A stretch of 46,427 nt of DNA from Myxacorys chilensis ATA2-1-KO14. Lineage in GTDB: Bacteria; Cyanobacteriota; Cyanobacteriia; Leptolyngbyales; Leptolyngbyaceae. Positions 24,534 through 33,935 of this stretch are shown piece after piece. Position 1 is the first letter of the stretch. Each line of letters starts with the position of its first letter. A program made the translations under genes and the position numbers. Under the pieces are notes generated by a model. The model was not told the origin of the DNA, did no database searches, and saw nothing but the letters and a program-made list of their open reading frames with translations. The stretch is from assembly GCA_019359275.1 (NCBI GenBank), contig JAHHHP010000042.1:1-46427 (forward strand), given 5' to 3'.

Positions 24534-25730
24534 TCAAACTTGACTCAGTTGCGGTTGCGGCGTCACTCGCTCCAAAATTTGCTTGAGCACAATCGCCGTC
24601 CAATCGATGTCTGCTTCGGTGGTGTCTCGTCCTAGCGTCAGGCGAATTCCAGCTTTAGCGACGCGATCGCGATAGCCCATCGCTCGCAAGATCGGGCTTG
24701 GTAGCAGGGTTCCACTACTGCAAGCGGCCCCGGCACTGATGCCAATTCCCGCTAAATTCATCTGCCGCACCAAGACCTTCCCGTTGAGTTGCTCTCCGTC
24801 GGCATTGGGTAAGCAAAAGCTGACATGGTGGGGCAGCCGATGGATTCGATCGCCAGTAGGCATCAATTCTGGTAAATCAGAGAAATGGTTGAATAAGCGA
24901 TCGCGCAGTCGCGTTAATCGCGGTATCTCTGTTGCCATTTCTGCCGCAATCAACTCTGCGGCGATGCCAAATCCAGCGATTACTGGAACAGCTTGAGTCC
25001 CCGATCTCACTTTGCCTTCTTGTCCGCCTCCACGCAGCAACGGCACCAACTTCACTCCTGGACGAATGTATAACGCTCCTGCACCCTGAGGTCCATAGAT
25101 TTTATGACTCGACAGCGAAAGCAAATCAACAGGAAGCTGCTGCATATCTAGCGGCAATCGCCCAGCGACCTGAACGGCATCGGTGTGAAATAAAATGCGC
25201 TGCGACGCTCCAAACGTCTGTGATGCTTTAAAGGATTGTGTAATTTGCCAAAGTTCCGCGATCGGTTGAACCGTTCCGACTTCGCTCTGCCCATACACGA
25301 TCGACACTAACACTGTGTTTGGTCTCAATGCGGCTTTGAGATCTTGAGGGTTGACTCGCCCCACTGAATCGACCGGAAGCCGTGTAACCGCCCAACCCCA
25401 TTGCTCTAGCATCCGCAGCGGTTGCTCGATCGCGGAATGCTCGACGCTTGAAGTAATGATGTGCTGCGGGCTGCTGTACTGCTGAGCAACGCCCATGATC
25501 GCCAAATTATCGGATTCTGTTCCCCCCGACGTGAACACGATCGCTTCGGGCGGAGCATTAATCAACCGTGCCACCTGAACTCGCGATCGCTCAACTAAAG
25601 TAGCCGCCCGTTGTCCCCAGATGTGAATGCTCGACGGGTTGCCCCACTGTTGCGTGAGTACGTCTTGCATCAGCGCGATCGCTTCGGGTCGCGTTGGCGT
25701 TGTGGCACTGTAGTCTAAGTAGATCTGCAT
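24534..25730 (-). CDS. Cysteine desulfurase (NifS/IscS family)
   Basis: 398 residues. A fold-type I PLP enzyme that takes sulfur from cysteine for Fe-S clusters and other sulfur-containing cofactors. PLP Lys210 is in SLSSHKIYGPQG. The persulfide Cys337 is in GISAGAACSSGTLLP, a long loop typical of the IscS/NifS group. The N-terminus YLDYSATTPTRPEA and GGTESDN are also standard. The exact cluster pathway cannot be told here: no iscU or nif gene is in the window. It is convergent with, and nearly touching, the BioD/DRTGG gene, and divergent from the PLD-like lipoprotein gene. Confidence 0.93.
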   Translation of the reverse strand: MQIYLDYSATTPTRPEAIALMQDVLTQQWGNPSSIHIWGQRAATLVERSRVQVARLINAPPEAIVFTSGGTESDNLAIMGVAQQYSSPQHIITSSVEHSAIEQPLRMLEQWGWAVTRLPVDSVGRVNPQDLKAALRPNTVLVSIVYGQSEVGTVQPIAELWQITQSFKASQTFGASQRILFHTDAVQVAGRLPLDMQQLPVDLLSLSSHKIYGPQGAGALYIRPGVKLVPLLRGGGQEGKVRSGTQAVPVIAGFGIAAELIAAEMATEIPRLTRLRDRLFNHFSDLPELMPTGDRIHRLPHHVSFCLPNADGEQLNGKVLVRQMNLAGIGISAGAACSSGTLLPSPILRAMGYRDRVAKAGIRLTLGRDTTEADIDWTAIVLKQILERVTPQPQLSQV

Positions 25731-25847
25731 GGGCGTTGAGGGAGATAACGGAGTGGTTTAAACAACGACTGGGGTATCCTACGGATATTCATTCCGCACA
25801 AATTCTCTCCAGCGTAGCGGTCAACCTAATATCTTGGAATCTGGCTT

Positions 25848-27512
25848 GTGGTCAACTTAAATCGCTCTCTTCAGTTTAAGCTTTGCAGTGCCTTGATTGT
25901 GTTGGGGCTATCTGCCTGTCAGTCTGTCCAACCACAGACGATACTGCCGCAGACGGTAATGGCAACAGCGCTACCGCAAGATCCCTTAATTCAGGTTTAT
26001 ACCAATCACGAGCCGGCTTCTAAGTATCAAGAACCCTATCGCCAGCAGACGCGATCAGGAGATGATCTGGAGCAGATCCTCGTAGACGCTATTAGCTCGG
26101 CTAAGTCCAGCATTCATGTGGCGGTACAGGAGTTTCGTTTACCTAAAGTGGCGAGGGCACTGCGCGATCGCGCCGCAAATGGTGTTCAAATTCAGGTCAT
26201 TCTAGAAAATACTTACTCGCGACCCTTTAGTACTTTCACGGCTGAAGAAGTTGCAAAATTGCCAGAGCGAGAAAAAAGTCGTTACACCGAATCGCAAAAG
26301 CTAATCGATCGTAATGGCGATGGGCAACTCAGTGCGGAAGAAATCAACAATAATGATGCGCTCGTCGTCCTCGATAATGCCAAGATTCCGCGCATTGATG
26401 ACACAGAGGGCGGAACTCGCGGTAGCAACCTGATGCACCACAAATTTATGGTGATTGATGGACACACGGTAATTGTCACGTCTGCCAATTGGACGACATC
26501 GGACGTTCACGGAGATTTCGGGCATGCTGTCAGCCGAGGCAATGCGAACAACTTCCTCAAAATTGAAAGTTCAGATCTTGCAAAGCTCTTTCTACAAGAA
26601 TTCGCCTACATGTGGGGCGACGGCGCTGGTGGGCAGAAAGACAGCCTGTTTGGAGCGAAAAAGCCTTATCGCGCCCCGCAAACAGTCAACGTTGGAAAGA
26701 CAGCGATCGAGGTTCAGTTCTCGCCGTCTTCCTCTAAAATTTCTTGGCAGCAAACCACAAACGGACTAATCAGCCAAACCTTAGGTCAAGCAAAACGCTC
26801 GATCGAATTGGCATTATTCGTGTTCTCCGATCAAGCGTTGGTCGATTCTCTAGAGCCACTTCACACTCAAGGTGTTCAAATCCGAGCTTTGATCGACCCA
26901 AGTTTTATGTACCGCTCTTACAGTGAAGGACTCGACATGTTAGGGGTTGCCCTTCCCGAGCGCTGCAAGACTGAGGCAAACAATCATCCTTGGCAATCTC
27001 CGATCAAAACGGTGGGTATACCCAAGTTGCCACCGGGAGATTTATTGCATCACAAGTTCGGCATTGTAGATGGGCAGACGGTCGTTACTGGCTCTCACAA
27101 TTGGACAGATGCCGCGAACCGAGGCAATGATGAAACCTTACTGGTGATTCATAATCCGACCGTCGCTGCCCATTTTCAGCGAGAATTTGAGCGGCTGTAT
27201 AAGACGGCTACGTTAGGACTTCCTCCTGCCATTGCGCGAAAAGTGAGCGCTCAGCAGAAAGCCTGTCCTCAGGTGGTCGTCCCAAGAAAATTTGAGAAGA
27301 TCAAAGCGTCCGATCCAATTCAACAGAAGGTGAATCTCAACACTGCCACGCAAGAGGAACTAGAAGCTCTGCCCGGTGTCGGAGCCGGTAGGGCAAAGCA
27401 AATTATTGCGACGCGTGGGCAGCAACCTTTTTCCTCCTTAGAGGAGCTAGAGAGAATTCCGGGTGTCGGTGCAAAACTTTTGACAAAATTGCGCGATCGC
27501 GTGACTTGGTAG
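25848..27512 (+). CDS. Lipoprotein with two PLD active sites, an EF-hand and a ComEA-like HhH tail
   Basis: 554 residues from a GTG start. A lipobox LSAC (Cys24) follows a hydrophobic stretch, so it is probably a periplasm-facing lipoprotein. Two HKD motifs make a phospholipase D-type site: HHKFMVID (His197, Lys199, Asp204) with SANW, and HHKFGIVDG (His401, Lys403, Asp408) with SHNW. Between the N-terminus and HKD1 a perfect EF-hand loop DRNGDGQLSAEE (154-165) should bind calcium. The last 60 residues carry two helix-hairpin-helix units (VNLNTATQEELEALPGVG, LERIPGVG) like ComEA. PLD enzymes cut phosphodiesters in lipids or DNA. The HhH tail favours a DNA substrate; this is inference. Confidence 0.9.
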   Translation: MVNLNRSLQFKLCSALIVLGLSACQSVQPQTILPQTVMATALPQDPLIQVYTNHEPASKYQEPYRQQTRSGDDLEQILVDAISSAKSSIHVAVQEFRLPKVARALRDRAANGVQIQVILENTYSRPFSTFTAEEVAKLPEREKSRYTESQKLIDRNGDGQLSAEEINNNDALVVLDNAKIPRIDDTEGGTRGSNLMHHKFMVIDGHTVIVTSANWTTSDVHGDFGHAVSRGNANNFLKIESSDLAKLFLQEFAYMWGDGAGGQKDSLFGAKKPYRAPQTVNVGKTAIEVQFSPSSSKISWQQTTNGLISQTLGQAKRSIELALFVFSDQALVDSLEPLHTQGVQIRALIDPSFMYRSYSEGLDMLGVALPERCKTEANNHPWQSPIKTVGIPKLPPGDLLHHKFGIVDGQTVVTGSHNWTDAANRGNDETLLVIHNPTVAAHFQREFERLYKTATLGLPPAIARKVSAQQKACPQVVVPRKFEKIKASDPIQQKVNLNTATQEELEALPGVGAGRAKQIIATRGQQPFSSLEELERIPGVGAKLLTKLRDRVTW

Positions 27513-27549
27513 TTCTATCAATTTTATCTACATAGTGCGACAGATCCCC

Positions 27550-27578
27550 GTGGGGGCACGGCACCGTCATGCCCCCAC
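27550..27578. repeat. G/C-rich hairpin resembling a cyanobacterial interspersed repeat
   Basis: GTGGGGGCA pairs perfectly with TGCCCCCAC around an 11-base loop (CGGCACCGTCA). Sequences of the pattern GGGGCACGGCACCGT...GCCCC are familiar dispersed repeats in cyanobacterial genomes. It lies about 40 bases past the PLD gene stop and may also help to end that transcript, although no T-run follows. Confidence 0.55.
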
Positions 27579-27641
27579 AACCCTTGTAGCGAGTCTGTTT
27601 CATTGATAGTAGACGATTCCAAAGTTGGAACTTTGTCACAC

Positions 27642-27672
27642 AAAAAAGGGGATCGTCACTAAACTATCCCCT
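27642..27672 (-). terminator. Rho-independent terminator of the pilus chemotaxis operon
   Basis: On the minus strand, AGGGGAT, a 12-base loop, then ATCCCCT followed by TTTTT. It lies about 22 bases past the stop of the CheA-type kinase gene, the last gene of the pil cluster. Confidence 0.85.
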
Positions 27673-27693
27673 CCCAAAGTTCACCAAGATTAA

Positions 27694-30600
27694 TTAATCG
27701 CGACTAGCAAGCAAGACTTCACCTTTCAGCATTCGTTGAGCCGCATCCAGCAGAGCCTCCTCTAAGTAAGGCTTAGTAAAATATCCACTGGCTCCCAATG
27801 ATGCCGCCATTTGACGGTGACGATCCGCCCCGCGTGAGGTCAACATCGCGATCGGTAAGTTGCTCAAGTTGGGGTCTTTCTGAATTCTCGAAAGGAATTC
27901 TAATCCATCCATTCTTGGCATTTCGATGTCGCAGAACACAATATCACACGGCAATCCTGACCGTAGCTTCTCCCAAGCTTCCTGACCATCGCGAGCTTGC
28001 TCTACTCGATATCCAACCTTGTTAAACGTCATTGAAAGCAATTCGCGCACTGTAATCGAGTCATCCACAATCAGAACCATTGGCTCCGTCTTAGTAGTAA
28101 TCGTTTCAGTCACACCTTGGGCTGCACCTTGATCCCACATACTGCCGACATCCCGACGGATACGACCGAGAGAGAGATCAATCAGTTCCAACACATCCGC
28201 GATCGGCATAATCCGACCGTCTCCCAGAACGGTTGCACCCGCTACTCCCACTGGCTTTGGCACAGGACCTTCAAGTTGCTTGATCACAATTTCCTGTTCG
28301 CCCAGCACCTGATCCACTTGGAGGGCTAAGTAGTTGCCTGCGCTTCGTAAAATCACGATCGAGACCATATCATCGTCTTGACTCCCGCCATAGACCGTGC
28401 CTCGGCTGAGATGACGGCTGTAAGCGAGAAGCTCGCTGAGTGGACGCACGGGCAGCACCACATCCCGCCATGAAATAAAATGTTGCCCTTCAGCATTGGT
28501 TTGAAGACGCTCTTTAGGCACATCCAGCATGTCTTCAACACCGTCCATTGGGAAGGCAATCCGCGCGCGATCGCTGATGCAGCAGAGTGCCTTAGAGATA
28601 CTCAGCGTCAACGGCAACCGAATCGTGAATGTCGTTCCCTTACCCTGCACAGAATCTGTATTAATTGCGCCGCGAATCTCGCTTAAGCTGGTTCGCACAA
28701 CATCCATACCGACTCCGCGCCCTGAGAAGTCATCCGCCTGGTCTTTCGTGCTAAAGCCAGGATGGAAAAGCAAATCGTAGATGTCTAATCGAGACAAAGT
28801 TTGAGCTTCTGCCGAGGTGATTAAGCCCTTCTCGATCGCTTTTATTTTCACCCGTTCAATATCGATTCCAGCCCCGTCGTCAGAAACCGAAAGTACCGTT
28901 TGGTTACCTTGGTGAAAAGCACGAATCGTAATCTGTCCCGTTGGAGCTTTTCCTGCCCGTTGTCGCACTTCCGGGGATTCGATTCCATGAGTAATGGCGT
29001 TGTTTACCAGATGGGTCAGAGGATCGTAGAGATGCTCCAAAATCATCTTGTCAATTAGCGTATCTCGTCCGTCAATAACCAATTCTGCTTGTCTACCGCA
29101 CTTCATCGCAATATCACGCACAGCACGAGGCAACCGATCCGCCGCTTGCGCAAAAGGAACCATTCGAGAGCGGGTCAATCCTTCCTGAAGCTGGGTTGTG
29201 ACTTGCCGGAACATACGAGTCACTTGATCGGTTTCATCGACGATGAACTCAATGTCAGACGCCGATTCCCGGACTCTCACAATTAGTTCAATCATCTCTT
29301 GAGACAGAGAGTGAAAGCCCGTAAAGCGATCCATTTCTAGAGGATCGTACTCTACCCCAGTAGGGCTTGTGTCATTACTATGACGCTCAGGCGATCCAAA
29401 CGGCACGCGATGATGTTGACGACTGGCTAACAAAGAGCTTTCGAGCAGCGATCGCTCATACAAATCTTGCATTCGTTGACCAACATCACTTAGCTGCTGC
29501 ACCTGATACAGGAGGTTATCCAGCGATTGCCTCAGGCGTTCTTGGTCTTGCTCTAAGCTATTGCGATTGACAACGAGTTCCCCAACAAGGTTGCTCAGGT
29601 TATCGAGGTGTTTAACCGGAACTCGCATCGTTTGTTCGCTTAGTCCTTTAGTAGGACGAGGCGCACGGCGTCCTGATGAAGCGACAGTTCGACCTTTGAC
29701 GGCTGGAGAACCGCCCATCGTGTTGTTGGTGTCCTCCAACATCTTCTCTAAATCATCAAACTCTGTATCTACCTCAGAAGACTCGATGGAGGTTTGTGAA
29801 GTTACTGACGCATCAGGTGCATCAGACAGAAGCAACTCCAGATCCGCAAAGTCGTCAAAGTCGTCCTCGGCTGCCAGGTTAGATGCTGCAAGGTCGTCGT
29901 TCAGGAGTACATCAAGGTTATCGAAGGAGTCGGTCGCCTCTAGTAACTGATCGAGATTATCTAAATCGTCCGTTGTTGGCGAACCCGAGTTCTCGAACAA
30001 GCCTTCATCTAACAAACTATCTTCATCCAGCAGACTATCTATATTTAAATCATCTAGATCATCAAGTTCCACTTGATCTGAAGCTGACGCTGATAGCTCC
30101 TGCTGTGGAATTATGTTATCTAAAGAAGTAGTCGCTGCCTCTGCAATTTCAGCCTCTGGAAGTGAATCGAACTCCTGCTCAACAGCATCACTAGGAGCAT
30201 CACTGAGCAAGCTCTCTAGGTCTTCAAGATGATCAGGGGTTTCTGTAGATAACTCCAAATCGTCTAAGCTCAGCTCCAAAAGTTCAGAGTCTACATCATC
30301 AATCTTTAAATCTGTACTCAGATTCAGACCATCAAAATCTAAATCACCACTTGCTAAACCTAAGGATGGCTCTTCCAGATTTAGGCCCTCAAACTCTAAG
30401 TTCACAATAGAGTCGTCTATTGAATAAGCCGTCTCATCTGTACTCAGATTCAGACCATCAAAATCTAAATCACCACTTGCTAAACCTAAGGATGGCTCTT
30501 CCAGATTTAGGCCCTCAAACTCTAAGTTCACAATAGAGTCGTCTATTGAATAAGCCACCCCATCCAGATTATTCAGGTCAGACTTAGGCAACAGTTCATT

Positions 30601-33600
30601 TTGAGTATCTGAAGGGAACGCCACTTCTTCCAACGTTTCGCTCAGAGAGAAGTCTAGGTCTTCTAGCTTGGGGGAAGCATCTCCAAAAATCTTTTCAGAA
30701 CTTTCGGAAACATCAGCCATTAAGCTGCTTAAGAAGTCATCATCCAAAGAAAGCTCAATGCTAGAAGTCTCCTCTGACGAAGCTATCTGTTCTGAAAGCA
30801 ATGACTCATCTCGACTGAATAGCTCATCAATTTCGGTTGATTCTGAACTCAATAAACTGTCAGGGTTAGCAGATGGCTCTTCTACATCTATTTCCAGAGA
30901 TTCTATTTCTACAGCATCGAATAAATCAGACGGAGCTTCTATATCTAGCTCAACTGTCTCTAGCTCAACTGTTTCGGCAACCAGCGAATGTGAATTGTTA
31001 GCTTCTGGCTCTACTGTCCCAAAATCATCAAGTAGTCCGCCTAGTTGCTCCGCCAAGCTAGAAGTGCTATCAAACTCATCATTAAGCGAATTTTCAGTTT
31101 CAAATAGTCCATCTAATTCTGATAGAGAAAACTCTATTTCTAGTGAATCTGGCTCTGGTGAAGAATTCAGCGTAACGGTTTCATCTAACAAGCCATTTAA
31201 ATTATCTAAGCTATCAGTTTCTGAAAAATCATCGTTTAGCCCTTCTTCTAAATCGAGTTCCACTAGCGAAGACGCCTCTGTATTCGCTTGATCCAGTAAC
31301 TCGTCCAGACTATTTGAATCGAGTGTTTCTGAATCTAGAAGATGATTACCCAAACCCTCCAAGTCTAGTGTGAAATCTGTTTCAGCGTCAGGATGAACAT
31401 CCAAAGATTGTTCGTTGGGCAACTCCACTAATTCATCAAGCTGTAAGTTAGATTCTGCGCTCAGTAAGTCATCTATTGAGCTGAGCTCGTCTAAGCTTAG
31501 TGAGAATTTTGATAAATTATCTGACTCACGTTCTACTTGTTCTTCTGTGAATGCAGACTCGAGTAGCAGAGAATCATTTTCTAAGTCAAGATTTAGAAGA
31601 TCTAGCGGATCAAGTTGTCCTGTCTCTGTTTCAACTGTAGGAGCCACTTCTAGGTCAACATTTAGTTCATCTAAAATTAGTCCATCTAAACCATTGGCAT
31701 TTTGAGCATCTGCGTTTTCAAGAGGAACATTTAACTCCAAATTTTCCAAATCGAAAAGAGAACTCAATTGAGTATCGTTCCACGGATCGCTCAAATTCGA
31801 GACATCTATAGAACTGTCCTCAGGGAGAGGGTCTACGATCTCAGGCTCCATCAACTCATCGATTGAATTACTCCCCCCAAAAACGGAGTCAACCTCTGAG
31901 TTCTCAAAAGGAGTGAGATTTTCTTCCAAACTGTTAAACGCATCAAGTGAAGCTTCAACATCAACATTGACGGGTGATGCTTCAAATAAGCCACTCAGGT
32001 CAAGCTCATTAAGAAGAGATTCGCTTGAGAAAGAATTATTTTGCAAACTATTAACGGCATCGAAAGTTAAATCACTCTCGTCTAACCCTGCAAATAATTC
32101 ACCGAGATTGGTGAGCGAATCAGACGTCTCCTCTGTCTCAAGTTGAGCAAATTCCACATCTAGGCTATTGGGATCAAGCTCTACTGCATCAGACGTTGCT
32201 AAATCTGCCGAAATACTGTCACTTAAGGCACTGATATCTACTGATAGATCTTCACCTGTAGCCAGTATCTCGGACGGCGGCACAGACAGTTCAAAACTAT
32301 CGCTTGTCGCGTTGGAAGCATCAAAGGCTTCTAGTAAAGCGTCTCCAAACAAACTACTTAAATCGTCATCTGAGTCTGACGATGTAGCTTCGTTAGCGAC
32401 AGGTGTATTAAATAATAGATCTGAAAAGTCGTTTGTGTTCTCATCGACTCCATTAGAGCGACCAGGCTGAGAGTTAGCAGGAGCAGCGCCAATCACTTCT
32501 TCCTTCTGCCAAGTTGAGCCTAGATCTGGAACTTCTCCTTCAAAAAGGTCAGCCAAACTGTTCAACTCGGCCATACCCATTTCTGGCCCATTGCGATTGG
32601 TTTCACCAAACCCTGAAGAATCGCGCAGTGTTTCACTCACTTCATCAGTACTAACGGAAGCAAAATCGGATAGGTCAAACAGACTATCAAAACTTAGATC
32701 AGCCGATTCTGCTTCTGCATCAGCAGGCGTCGTTGCGGCCACATCAAACTCGCTAAGGTCCAGCGTAAAGGAGTCAGCCTCCGCCAAATCGAAGTCGCTG
32801 AAATCGAGTTCGGGCGTCGCTTCTAGACCATCCGCTATGGCGAAGAAACTCGCCAGATCTGAATCTACTGAGGATTCGGTTTGAGTTGGAACTAACGCTT
32901 GTAATTCACTGCTAGGAGCAATCTCCTGTGCCCGTCCCAGCAGTACTAAATCCTGCGCTTGCTTAATGTCCTTCAAAACAATAGGCGCTAGAGATCGACA
33001 AGAATTTTCAGAGTGCGCGATCGCGAGTCGGGTCACTTCTAGCAAATTGATCCACTGCGTTAAGCCAAACGCTTCGCCTAGATCCCTTAAACCCTGGCAG
33101 AAATCTTGTAAGCGATCGCGCCCATCGGACAGCATTTCTGCCTGCCGAAATAATTGCAACATCTCCCGTAATTGGGTCGGAACATCAGTTTGAAAAATCA
33201 GCATCAACGCCTGATCTTCCAACTGTGTCTCAGCCTGGATGATAGTTCCTCGGTCAATACTGGGTAGTGACGGCTCTAACGTTGCCGCCTGACGTTCTAG
33301 CAACGTAAAGTATTGGCTAAGTTCTTCAAAGACAGGCTGAGCCGCTGTCATTGCCTCATCTGCGGCTTCATCTGTCAATCCGGTTGGCGTTGGCAATTGC
33401 TCTAACAACGCTTGCAACGTGTCAAAAACCTGTAACAAAAGAGTTTCTAGCTTTTGATCAGGCTTGATTCCAGGCGTTTCCTTTAAGATTTTGAAATAGT
33501 CTTCGAGGCGATGGGCAGTCTTTTGGATGCTGCTTAACCCCAACATAGCCGCGCCGCCTTTCACAGAGTGGGCTGCTCGAAACACCTCATTCACCATTTC

Positions 33601-33714
33601 TGGATCGTCAATGGTGCTTTGCAGATTCAACAAACCCTGCTCAAGGGTATTGAGGTGGTCTTTTGCCTCCTCAATAAAGTAGCCCATGATTCGCTGCTGT
33701 TGTTCCGGCTGCAT
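27694..33714 (-). CDS. pilL: PilL/CheA-type hybrid histidine kinase with giant acidic spacer
   Basis: 2006 residues. Hpt domain 1-115 with phospho-His49 (FRAAHSVKGGAAML); a second Hpt-like helix bundle about 160-280 without a clear His. An acidic Ser/Leu/Asp/Glu spacer about 290-1340 follows. Then CheA P3 dimer helices (about 1360), an HATPase with NNAITHGIE (about 1565) and GRGVGMDVVR (about 1668), a CheW-like P5 (about 1715-1840), and a C-terminal REC (acceptor Asp in VFCDIEMPRMDG, about 1925). It should phosphorylate the PilG/PilH-like regulators to steer type IV pilus motility. The spacer holds a perfect 121-base direct repeat (126-base period). Such a spacer length is exceptional; its role (docking, crowding) is unknown. 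Confidence 0.95.
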   Translation of the reverse strand: MQPEQQQRIMGYFIEEAKDHLNTLEQGLLNLQSTIDDPEMVNEVFRAAHSVKGGAAMLGLSSIQKTAHRLEDYFKILKETPGIKPDQKLETLLLQVFDTLQALLEQLPTPTGLTDEAADEAMTAAQPVFEELSQYFTLLERQAATLEPSLPSIDRGTIIQAETQLEDQALMLIFQTDVPTQLREMLQLFRQAEMLSDGRDRLQDFCQGLRDLGEAFGLTQWINLLEVTRLAIAHSENSCRSLAPIVLKDIKQAQDLVLLGRAQEIAPSSELQALVPTQTESSVDSDLASFFAIADGLEATPELDFSDFDLAEADSFTLDLSEFDVAATTPADAEAESADLSFDSLFDLSDFASVSTDEVSETLRDSSGFGETNRNGPEMGMAELNSLADLFEGEVPDLGSTWQKEEVIGAAPANSQPGRSNGVDENTNDFSDLLFNTPVANEATSSDSDDDLSSLFGDALLEAFDASNATSDSFELSVPPSEILATGEDLSVDISALSDSISADLATSDAVELDPNSLDVEFAQLETEETSDSLTNLGELFAGLDESDLTFDAVNSLQNNSFSSESLLNELDLSGLFEASPVNVDVEASLDAFNSLEENLTPFENSEVDSVFGGSNSIDELMEPEIVDPLPEDSSIDVSNLSDPWNDTQLSSLFDLENLELNVPLENADAQNANGLDGLILDELNVDLEVAPTVETETGQLDPLDLLNLDLENDSLLLESAFTEEQVERESDNLSKFSLSLDELSSIDDLLSAESNLQLDELVELPNEQSLDVHPDAETDFTLDLEGLGNHLLDSETLDSNSLDELLDQANTEASSLVELDLEEGLNDDFSETDSLDNLNGLLDETVTLNSSPEPDSLEIEFSLSELDGLFETENSLNDEFDSTSSLAEQLGGLLDDFGTVEPEANNSHSLVAETVELETVELDIEAPSDLFDAVEIESLEIDVEEPSANPDSLLSSESTEIDELFSRDESLLSEQIASSEETSSIELSLDDDFLSSLMADVSESSEKIFGDASPKLEDLDFSLSETLEEVAFPSDTQNELLPKSDLNNLDGVAYSIDDSIVNLEFEGLNLEEPSLGLASGDLDFDGLNLSTDETAYSIDDSIVNLEFEGLNLEEPSLGLASGDLDFDGLNLSTDLKIDDVDSELLELSLDDLELSTETPDHLEDLESLLSDAPSDAVEQEFDSLPEAEIAEAATTSLDNIIPQQELSASASDQVELDDLDDLNIDSLLDEDSLLDEGLFENSGSPTTDDLDNLDQLLEATDSFDNLDVLLNDDLAASNLAAEDDFDDFADLELLLSDAPDASVTSQTSIESSEVDTEFDDLEKMLEDTNNTMGGSPAVKGRTVASSGRRAPRPTKGLSEQTMRVPVKHLDNLSNLVGELVVNRNSLEQDQERLRQSLDNLLYQVQQLSDVGQRMQDLYERSLLESSLLASRQHHRVPFGSPERHSNDTSPTGVEYDPLEMDRFTGFHSLSQEMIELIVRVRESASDIEFIVDETDQVTRMFRQVTTQLQEGLTRSRMVPFAQAADRLPRAVRDIAMKCGRQAELVIDGRDTLIDKMILEHLYDPLTHLVNNAITHGIESPEVRQRAGKAPTGQITIRAFHQGNQTVLSVSDDGAGIDIERVKIKAIEKGLITSAEAQTLSRLDIYDLLFHPGFSTKDQADDFSGRGVGMDVVRTSLSEIRGAINTDSVQGKGTTFTIRLPLTLSISKALCCISDRARIAFPMDGVEDMLDVPKERLQTNAEGQHFISWRDVVLPVRPLSELLAYSRHLSRGTVYGGSQDDDMVSIVILRSAGNYLALQVDQVLGEQEIVIKQLEGPVPKPVGVAGATVLGDGRIMPIADVLELIDLSLGRIRRDVGSMWDQGAAQGVTETITTKTEPMVLIVDDSITVRELLSMTFNKVGYRVEQARDGQEAWEKLRSGLPCDIVFCDIEMPRMDGLEFLSRIQKDPNLSNLPIAMLTSRGADRHRQMAASLGASGYFTKPYLEEALLDAAQRMLKGEVLLASRD
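30310..30556 (-). repeat. Perfect 121-base tandem duplication inside pilL
   Basis: Bases 30310-30430 and 30436-30556 are identical, with a 126-base period (42 codons), so the frame is kept. The repeated peptide includes YSIDDSIVNLEFEGLNLEE and GDLDFDGLNLSTD. No synonymous differences means a recent duplication or gene conversion. It is not CRISPR: only two copies and inside a coding frame. Confidence 0.97.
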
Positions 33715-33935
33715 TGCAATGTCCCTTTCGTTAGATTGAGTGATCTCCGTCGAACCGTCTCCGTACTACGATGGAGCAAAGGTTTCAGAAGATGGATGAC
33801 CTTTCCTATAAGTGCGATCGCTGGGATAGATCATCATATTGCTTAGACTCGATGCTCTGCGAAGCAATCAAATTCTAAGTTGTTGGCTTTACTGTAGCCG
33901 ACGAATCCTAGATGAATGCACAAATTCTTCTTAAT

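Noticed and set aside
30310..30556. Possible CRISPR or satellite array
   Set aside because: Only two copies, adjacent with a 5-base gap, in frame within pilL; a coding duplication, not CRISPR.
30668..31291. 207-codon Ser-rich frame antisense to the kinase spacer
   Set aside because: It is the mirror of the acidic, Ser/Leu-rich coding repeats; codon bias explains the long open frame.
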